Shown: positions 14,419 through 19,202 of the stretch, one piece after another
Layout of the letters: the number at the start of each line of letters is the position of its first letter
Numbering within the stretch: position 1 is the stretch's first letter
NCBI GenBank assembly: GCA_046046915.1
Contig: JBJOIT010000052.1
Location: forward strand, 1 to 19,202
Length of the DNA stretch: 19,202 bases
Direction of reading: 5' to 3'
Source: JBEEJZ01 sp046046915
GTDB lineage: Bacteria > Pseudomonadota > Gammaproteobacteria > Burkholderiales > Burkholderiaceae_C
Position numbers and translations under genes: made by a program
The notes under the pieces: model-generated
Databases searched by the model: none
Told to the model about the DNA's origin: nothing
Seen by the model: the letters and a program-made list of their open reading frames with translations, nothing else

Positions 14419-15137
14419 GCAGCGCATTCAACCCCAGCGGCGAGATGCTGCGCGTCACCGATCTGCACGCCTTTTATGGCGAATCCCACATCCTGCATGG
14501 CATAGACCTGCATGTGAACCGGGGCGAGCTGGTCACCTTGCTGGGCCGCAACGGCTCGGGCCGTTCGACCACACTCAAAGCCATTTTGGGCCTGGTGGGG
14601 CGGCGAACCGGCTCCATCATGTTCAACGGCACCCAGATCAATGAGATGGCTCCGCATCGCATCGCCCGGTTGGGCCTGGGGTTCTGCCCGGAAGAACGTG
14701 GCATTTTTGCCGGCCTGTCCACCGAGGAAAACCTGATGCTGCCCCCTGTGGTGGCCAGCGGCGGCATGACCCTGGACGAGATCTACCGGGTGTTTCCCAA
14801 CCTCTACGAGCGCCGCAACAGCCCGGGTACCCGCCTGTCGGGCGGCGAGCAGCAGATGCTGGCCCTGGCCCGCATTCTGCGCACCGGCGCCAAGGTCTTG
14901 CTGCTGGATGAGATCACCGAGGGCTTGGCCCCGGTCATTGTCAAGAAGCTGGGCGAAGTCATCCGTCTGCTCAAAAGCCGGGGCTACACCATCGTGCTGG
15001 TGGAGCAGAACTTCCGCTTTGCCGCACCGCTGGCGGACCGCCACTACGTGATTGAGCACGGCGAGGTGGTCATGACCATCGACAAGTCCGAACTCGCCTC
15101 CAAAACCGACGAGTTGCACCAGATGCTGGGCGTTTGA
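14415..15137 (+). CDS. livF: HAAT-family ABC transporter ATP-binding protein, LivF type, with Walker A Lys replaced by Arg
   Basis: This is the second ATPase of the importer. The 240-residue product has Walker A GRNGSGRST, where the invariant lysine is Arg50 (codon CGT at 14562-14564). The rest of the site is intact: signature LSGGEQQMLALARIL, Walker B KVLLLDEITEGLAP and switch histidine replaced in context by LVEQNF, as is usual in LivF. The ATG overlaps the livG stop by 4 nt. It pairs with the LivG-type subunit, which keeps its lysine. I think Arg versions occur in some beta-proteobacterial LivF relatives, but this could not be checked here. Two-ATPase asymmetry could leave one nucleotide site weakened. 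Confidence 0.92.
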   Translation: MSSAFNPSGEMLRVTDLHAFYGESHILHGIDLHVNRGELVTLLGRNGSGRSTTLKAILGLVGRRTGSIMFNGTQINEMAPHRIARLGLGFCPEERGIFAGLSTEENLMLPPVVASGGMTLDEIYRVFPNLYERRNSPGTRLSGGEQQMLALARILRTGAKVLLLDEITEGLAPVIVKKLGEVIRLLKSRGYTIVLVEQNFRFAAPLADRHYVIEHGEVVMTIDKSELASKTDELHQMLGV

Positions 15138-15194
15138 TCGCCAGACATTTTTCCTTTTCATTTCTTCAATTTTTTACCTCAACCGGAGACAAGC

Positions 15195-16403
15195 ATGAAA
15201 CTCAAACAAATCGCTTTTGCCGCCAGCCTGGCCGCCTTGATGGCAGGTGCTGCGCAAGCCCAGGTGTCGGATGGCGTCGTCAAGGTCGGCGTGCTGACCG
15301 ACCTCTCGGGCGTGTACTCGGACGTGGCCGGCCCCGGCACCGTGATCGCCACCAAGATGGCCATCGACGACTTCCTGGCTGCAGAGAAACCCAGCTTCAA
15401 GATCGAGATGGTCTCGGCCGACCACCAAAACAAGGGCGACATCGCCGCCAACAAGGCCCGCGAGTGGTTCGAGAAAGACAAGGTTGATGTGGCTTCCGAG
15501 CTGGTGACCACCTCGGTGGGTCTGGCCGTTCAGAAGATCGCCAAGGAAAAAAACCGCATTGCCCTGATTTCTGGAGCGGCTTCGACCGCCATCACCAACG
15601 AAAACTGCAATGACGTGACCGTGCAGTGGACCTATGACACCTATGCCGTGGCCAACGGCACGGCCAAGGCCGTGACCCAAGGTGGTGGCAAGAAGTGGTT
15701 CATGCTGACGGCCGACTACGCCTTTGGCCATGCCTTGGAAAAAGATGCCTCTGACGTGGTCAAAGCCAATGGTGGCGAGGTGCTGGGCACCGTGCGTCAC
15801 CCCTTCCCGGGTTCGGACTTTTCGTCCTTCCTGCTCAAGGCCCAGTCTTCTGGCGCGCAGATCATCGGTCTGGCCAACGCTGGTGGCGACACCATCAACT
15901 CCATCAAGCAGGCGGCTGAGTTCGGTGTGACGCCCAAGCAGTCGCTGGCCGGCTTGTTGATGTTCATCACCGACGTGCACTCGCTGGGCCTGAAGACCAC
16001 CCAGAACATGTACCTGACCGAAGGCTTCTACTGGGATCTGAACGAAGAGACCCGCGCTTGGTCCAAGCGTTTCTTTGCCCAGCACAAGCGCATGCCCACC
16101 ATGATCCAGGCCGGCCAGTACTCGTCAGTCATGCACTACCTGAAGGCCGTCAAGGCCATCAACAGCGACGACACCACCAAGGTCATGGCCCAGATGAAGA
16201 AGACGCCAGTAAACGACTTCTTTGCCAAGAACGGCAAGATCCGCGACGACGGCCGTATGGTGCATGACATGTACCTGCTGCAAGTCAAGAAGCCTGCCGA
16301 TTCCAAGACGCCCTGGGACTACTACAACGTGAAGGCCACGATTCCCGCAGCTGAGGCTTTCCAGCCCCTGTCGCTGTCGCGTTGCCCGCTGATCAAGAAA
16401 TAA
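15195..16403 (+). CDS. Periplasmic substrate-binding protein of the HAAT transporter (LivJ/LivK fold)
   Basis: The product is a 402-residue periplasmic type I solute-binding protein. A classic signal peptide is present: a Lys-rich start, a hydrophobic stretch IAFAASLAALMAG, and AQA with predicted cleavage after residue 22. The mature protein begins QVSDGVVKVGVLTDLSGVYSD, the common opening of the family. Cys138 (NENCND) and Cys397 (LSRCPL) are the only cysteines noticed and may form a disulfide. A GGAG Shine-Dalgarno lies 6 nt before the ATG. The 57-nt gap upstream is pyrimidine-rich, and a strong stem-loop follows the gene, consistent with separate, higher expression of this component. The ligand is not known. 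Given the neighbouring CoA ligase, aromatic, dicarboxylic or other acids are as likely as leucine. Confidence 0.93.
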   Translation: MKLKQIAFAASLAALMAGAAQAQVSDGVVKVGVLTDLSGVYSDVAGPGTVIATKMAIDDFLAAEKPSFKIEMVSADHQNKGDIAANKAREWFEKDKVDVASELVTTSVGLAVQKIAKEKNRIALISGAASTAITNENCNDVTVQWTYDTYAVANGTAKAVTQGGGKKWFMLTADYAFGHALEKDASDVVKANGGEVLGTVRHPFPGSDFSSFLLKAQSSGAQIIGLANAGGDTINSIKQAAEFGVTPKQSLAGLLMFITDVHSLGLKTTQNMYLTEGFYWDLNEETRAWSKRFFAQHKRMPTMIQAGQYSSVMHYLKAVKAINSDDTTKVMAQMKKTPVNDFFAKNGKIRDDGRMVHDMYLLQVKKPADSKTPWDYYNVKATIPAAEAFQPLSLSRCPLIKK

Positions 16404-16419
16404 ACCTTCGTCAGACCCG

Positions 16420-16443
16420 GCCGGGGTGGCGCGCTGCCCCGGC
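16420..16443 (+). promoter_or_regulatory. GC-rich stem-loop between the binding protein and permease genes
   Basis: GCCGGGG and CCCCGGC pair as a 7-bp GC stem. It can extend through two wobble pairs and one G-C pair to a CGCG loop. No U-tract follows, so it is not a standard terminator. It lies 16 nt after the binding-protein stop, where such stems often protect the upstream mRNA and lower read-through to the permeases. Confidence 0.5.
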
Positions 16444-16460
16444 ACCCATTCTCTAGGGAC

Positions 16461-16465
16461 AAGGA
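16461..16465 (+). promoter_or_regulatory. Ribosome binding site that sets the LivH-type permease start
   Basis: AAGGA lies 8 nt before the ATG at 16474. The longer open frame starting at 16426 would begin inside the stem-loop and add a non-family segment. Confidence 0.6.
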
Positions 16466-16473
16466 ATCACGCC

Positions 16474-17358
16474 ATGGACATCTTCGGCATCCCCTCCAAA
16501 GCGCTGTTTGGTCAGCTGCTGCTGGGGCTCATCAACGGCTCGTTTTATGCGGTGCTCAGCTTGGGCTTGGCCATCATTTTTGGTCTGCTCAACATCATCA
16601 ACTTCGCGCATGGCGCGCAGTACATGGTGGGCGCTTTCGTTGCCCTCTTGAGCCTGACTTACTTTGGCGTGAACTATTGGGTTTCCCTGATCCTGGCGCC
16701 GCTGGTGGTGGGTTTGCTGGCGGTGGTCATTGAGCGCACCATGCTGCGCCACCTCTACAAACTCGACCACCTCTACGGTTTGTTGCTGACCTTCGGGCTG
16801 GCGCTGATCGCCGAGGGCGTGTTCAAGAATTTCTTTGGTGTTTCGGGCGAAAGCTACGAGGTGCCCGAGCTGCTGCAGGGCGGTATCGACCTGGGCTTCA
16901 TGTACCTGCCCATCTACCGCGGTTGGGTGGTGGTGGCAGCGCTGAGCGTGTGCCTGGTGGCCTGGTACGTGATTGAGCGCACTTCCCTGGGCGCCACGCT
17001 GCGCGCCGCCACCCAACGGCCAGACTTGGTGCAGGCGCTGGGCATCAATGTGCCGGTGCTGGTCACCAGCACCTACGCCGCCGGTGCTGCACTGGCGGCT
17101 TTTGCTGGCGTGCTGGCCGCGCCAGTGATTCAGGTCAACCCGGTCATGGGTTCCAACCTCATCATCGTGGTGTTTGCCGTGGTGGTGATCGGTGGCATGG
17201 GCTCCATCATGGGCTCGGTACTTACCGGGCTGGGTCTGGGCATCATCGAAGGCCTGACCAAAGTGTTTTATCCCGAAGCCTCGGCAGTGGTCATCTTTTT
17301 GATCATGGTGCTGGTGCTGCTCGTCAAACCCGCTGGCCTGTTTGGCAAGCAAGCCTGA
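16474..17358 (+). CDS. livH: HAAT-family ABC transporter permease, LivH type
   Basis: This is an inner-membrane permease of 294 residues. It has a strongly hydrophobic profile consistent with about eight membrane segments. Family marks are GLINGSFYAVLSLGLAIIFG, the following LLNIINFAHGAQYMVGAF, and the cytoplasmic EAA-like loop GATLRAATQRPDLVQALGIN that contacts an ATPase. The C-terminal VVIGGMGSIMGSVLTGLG glycine-rich helix also fits. It should form the channel with the LivM-type subunit encoded next. Its TGA is part of the Shine-Dalgarno of that gene. Confidence 0.93.
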   Translation: MDIFGIPSKALFGQLLLGLINGSFYAVLSLGLAIIFGLLNIINFAHGAQYMVGAFVALLSLTYFGVNYWVSLILAPLVVGLLAVVIERTMLRHLYKLDHLYGLLLTFGLALIAEGVFKNFFGVSGESYEVPELLQGGIDLGFMYLPIYRGWVVVAALSVCLVAWYVIERTSLGATLRAATQRPDLVQALGINVPVLVTSTYAAGAALAAFAGVLAAPVIQVNPVMGSNLIIVVFAVVVIGGMGSIMGSVLTGLGLGIIEGLTKVFYPEASAVVIFLIMVLVLLVKPAGLFGKQA

Positions 17359-17362
17359 GGAA
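17357..17362 (+). promoter_or_regulatory. Ribosome binding site that sets the LivM-type permease start
   Basis: GAGGAA overlaps the livH stop and lies 6 nt before the ATG at 17369. The alternative ATG at 17342 overlaps the end of livH and would add nine residues without support. Confidence 0.6.
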
Positions 17363-17368
17363 CCCATC

Positions 17369-18346
17369 ATGCATCGCGATGATTCAAGCGCCGCCTCCAA
17401 GCAAACCCTGTGGATGTTCGCCGGTCTGCTGGTGGTCGGTTCGGTAGCGCCCTTTTTGATGTACCCCACCTTTTTGATGAAGGTGCTGTGCTTTGCGCTG
17501 TTTGCCTGCGCCTTCAATTTGCTGCTGGGCTTTGCTGGTCTGCTGTCTTTCGGGCATGCGGCTTTCTTTGGCGGCTCGGCCTACATCACCGGTTATTTGT
17601 GCCAGACCCAGGGCTGGTCGCCTGAAATGGGTCTCCTGTTCGGGACGATTTTTGGTGCCGTTTTGGGCGCCTTGTTTGGCCTGGTGGCCATCCGGCGCGC
17701 TGGCATTTACTTCGCCATGATCACCTTGGGCCTGGCCCAGATCGTGTTTTTCCTGGCGCTGCAGCTCAAGTTCACCGGGGGTGAGGACGGCATGCAGGGC
17801 ATTCCGCGCGGCCATTTGCTGGGGCTGATCGACCTGTCGGACAACATGGCCATGTATTTCTTTGTGTTCGCCGTGTTCATGGCGGGTTTCTGGCTCATCC
17901 ACCGCACCATCCACTCGCCTTTTGGCCAGATCCTGAAGGCTATCCGCGATAACGAGGCGCGCGCCACTTCTTTGGGCTACGACGTGGCCCGCTACAAGCT
18001 GCTGGCTTTTGTGATCTCGGCTTCGCTAGCTGGTCTGGCAGGGGCTACCAAGGCCCTGGTGTTTCAGCTCGCATCCCTGGGCGATGTGCACTGGCACACC
18101 TCCGGCGAAGTGGTGCTGATGACGCTCTTGGGCGGCCTGGGCACCATCCTGGGCCCGGTGGCTGGCGCGGTCACCATCGTTGGCCTGGAAAACCTCCTGG
18201 CCGACAAGGTGGGCTCGTGGGTTACGGTCATCATGGGTGGCATCTTTGTGGTCTGTGTGCTGGTGTTTCGTCGTGGTGTGGTGGGTGAAATCGGCGCGAT
18301 GTTCAATCGCACCGGTGCTGGCACCAATGCCGGTTCGCACCACTGA
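17369..18346 (+). CDS. livM: HAAT-family ABC transporter permease, LivM type
   Basis: This is the second inner-membrane permease, 325 residues. It has a short polar N-terminus (MHRDDSSAASKQ) followed by many hydrophobic helices. Family marks are LLLGFAGLLSFGHAAFFGGSA and the EAA-like loop ILKAIRDNEARATSLGYDV. A C-terminal region, LLGGLGTILGPVAGA, is followed by VFRRGVVGEIG. The gene begins 10 nt after livH, and the two products should form the heterodimeric channel. It ends with a polar His-His tail. Nothing is missing. Confidence 0.93.
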   Translation: MHRDDSSAASKQTLWMFAGLLVVGSVAPFLMYPTFLMKVLCFALFACAFNLLLGFAGLLSFGHAAFFGGSAYITGYLCQTQGWSPEMGLLFGTIFGAVLGALFGLVAIRRAGIYFAMITLGLAQIVFFLALQLKFTGGEDGMQGIPRGHLLGLIDLSDNMAMYFFVFAVFMAGFWLIHRTIHSPFGQILKAIRDNEARATSLGYDVARYKLLAFVISASLAGLAGATKALVFQLASLGDVHWHTSGEVVLMTLLGGLGTILGPVAGAVTIVGLENLLADKVGSWVTVIMGGIFVVCVLVFRRGVVGEIGAMFNRTGAGTNAGSHH

Positions 18347-18382
18347 CCTCTCCTTTTTCATCCATCCCCATTTCAGAACGCC

Positions 18383-18838
18383 ATGAACGAACAGTACGGA
18401 CACGACATCGAAGACCTGAGCCCCGGCATGACGGCCAGCTTCGCCAAGACCATCACCGAGGCTGACATCGTGCTGTTTGCCGGTGTCTCGGGTGATAACA
18501 ACGCGGTGCACACCAACGAAGAATTTGCCAAGGCCACGGCTTTTGGCGGGCGCATCGCCCACGGTTTTTTGACGGCCAGCGTCATCTCGGCGGCGGTGGC
18601 CAACCGCTTGCCTGGCCCCGGCACCGTGTACCTGGGCCAGCAAATGCGCTTTCGTGCCCCGGTGCGCCCAGGCGACACCGTTCGTGCCACGGTCACCGTC
18701 AAGTCGGTAGACCTGGCCAAGGCGCGGGCAGTGCTGGAGACGGTGTGCCGCGTAGGCGACACGGTGGTGATCGATGGCGAGGCCACGGTGATGACGACCT
18801 CCAAGGCGCGGCGCGAAGCTGCGTTGGCGGCCGCCTGA
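18383..18838 (+). CDS. MaoC-family (R)-specific enoyl-CoA hydratase (PhaJ-like)
   Basis: The product is a 151-residue hot-dog-fold hydratase. It carries the hydratase-2 motif FAGVSGDNNAVHTNEEFAKA followed by GGRIAHGFLTAS. Asp38 and His43 have the same five-residue spacing as the catalytic Asp/His pair of PhaJ. Such enzymes hydrate trans-2-enoyl-CoA to (R)-3-hydroxyacyl-CoA, for polyhydroxyalkanoate supply or for an (R)-specific degradation route. The gene is 36 nt after livM and 57 nt before etfB, in the same direction. This context points to processing the CoA thioester made by the ligase at the head of the operon. There is no strong Shine-Dalgarno. MaoC-like dehydratases with other acyl substrates remain possible. 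Confidence 0.88.
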   Translation: MNEQYGHDIEDLSPGMTASFAKTITEADIVLFAGVSGDNNAVHTNEEFAKATAFGGRIAHGFLTASVISAAVANRLPGPGTVYLGQQMRFRAPVRPGDTVRATVTVKSVDLAKARAVLETVCRVGDTVVIDGEATVMTTSKARREAALAAA

Positions 18839-18895
18839 GGCGCCGGCGAGCCCACTCAACCATCAGATTCCAGGCAAAGATCAGCAGGTGAACGC

Positions 18896-19202
18896 ATGAA
18901 AATTCTTGTTTCCGTCAAACGCGTCGTCGACTACAACGTCAAAGTTCGGGTCAAGTCCGACCAAAGCGGTGTAGACATCGCCAACGTCAAGATGAGCATG
19001 AACCCCTTTGACGAAATCGCCGTCGAAGAAGCCGTGCGCCTCAAAGAAAATGGCCAGGCCACAGAAATCATCGCCGTCTCCTGTGGCGTCACCCAATGCG
19101 CCGAGACCCTGCGCACCGCCATGGCCATCGGCGCCGACCGCGCCATCCACGTCAACACCGACGCTGACCTCCAGCCCCTGGCCGTGGCCAAGCTCCTCAA
19201 AG
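18896..19202 (+). CDS. etfB: Electron transfer flavoprotein beta subunit; partial, C-terminus beyond the window
   Basis: This is the beta subunit of the heterodimeric FAD/AMP-binding ETF, which takes electrons from acyl-CoA dehydrogenases and passes them to ETF-QO. From the ATG, 102 codons remain open to the window edge. They begin MKILVSVKRVVDYNVKVRV and continue with KMSMNPFDEIAVEEAVRLKE and CAETLRTAMAIGADRAIHV, all strongly ETF-beta-like. The family length is about 250 residues, so about 40% is seen. AGGTGA just upstream serves as Shine-Dalgarno. Presumably etfA follows. The matching ETF-QO is encoded on the opposite strand in the same window. Confidence 0.96.
   Translation, partial: MKILVSVKRVVDYNVKVRVKSDQSGVDIANVKMSMNPFDEIAVEEAVRLKENGQATEIIAVSCGVTQCAETLRTAMAIGADRAIHVNTDADLQPLAVAKLLK

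Noticed and set aside
16453..17517. Minus-strand open frame of 354 codons opposite the LivH-type permease
   Set aside because: It is a His/Gln-rich shadow of a membrane protein gene, with no family signal and no ribosome binding site noticed.
1..19202. CRISPR array, tRNA/rRNA genes, transposase or integrase
   Set aside because: No regularly spaced direct repeats, tRNA-like cloverleaf, rRNA sequence or transposase motif was recognised in reading both strands. The only repeat pair found is the inverted one around the NYN gene.

Overview
The window is high-G+C, densely coded proteobacterial DNA. The gene set points to a member of the Burkholderiales, probably Comamonadaceae-like. It includes a gcvTHP operon behind a tandem glycine riboswitch, a Gln-type thiol dioxygenase with a tetra-rhodanese, ETF-ubiquinone oxidoreductase, and a HAAT (branched-chain amino acid type) ABC transporter next to an acyl-CoA ligase. 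The taxonomic placement is inference from protein flavour, not a database result.

Left part (1-6188, minus strand). A glycine cleavage operon runs leftwards in the order gcvT-gcvH-gcvP; gcvP leaves the window after 674 codons. About 70 nt ahead of gcvT lies a tandem glycine riboswitch (3711-3945), so free glycine should control expression of the enzymes that consume it. Immediately upstream, on the same strand, is a 739-codon gene that fuses a 3-mercaptopropionate/cysteine-type thiol dioxygenase to four rhodanese domains. Only the second and fourth rhodanese domains keep the catalytic cysteine.

Middle part (6189-7274). A separate block of lower G+C carries one gene for a NYN-domain (PIN-like nuclease) protein with a C-terminal OST-HTH/LOTUS-like domain. 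It is bracketed by two 78-bp repeats in inverted orientation that match at 71 of 78 positions. Each repeat is itself a long imperfect hairpin ending in the same 9-bp arms. This looks like an inserted cassette.

Right part (7275-19202). On the minus strand are ETF-ubiquinone oxidoreductase and, upstream of it, a two-component system: a soluble PAS hybrid histidine kinase and an OmpR-type regulator whose reading frames overlap by 4 nt. Divergent from the kinase, a plus-strand operon encodes an acyl-CoA ligase, two ABC ATPases (LivG/LivF type), a periplasmic binding protein, two permeases (LivH/LivM type), a MaoC-type (R)-enoyl-CoA hydratase and the start of etfB. Together these look like one catabolic module. 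An organic acid would be imported and activated to its CoA thioester, then pass through beta-oxidation-like steps, with electrons going through ETF and ETF-QO to ubiquinone. The divergent two-component system is a plausible regulator. The substrate cannot be read from the sequence.

The points most worth following are the thiol dioxygenase/tetra-rhodanese fusion, the NYN-LOTUS cassette with hairpin inverted repeats, the Lys-to-Arg change in the Walker A motif of the LivF-type ATPase, and the linker hairpin inside the glycine riboswitch. No rRNA, tRNA, CRISPR array or recognisable transposase was seen.
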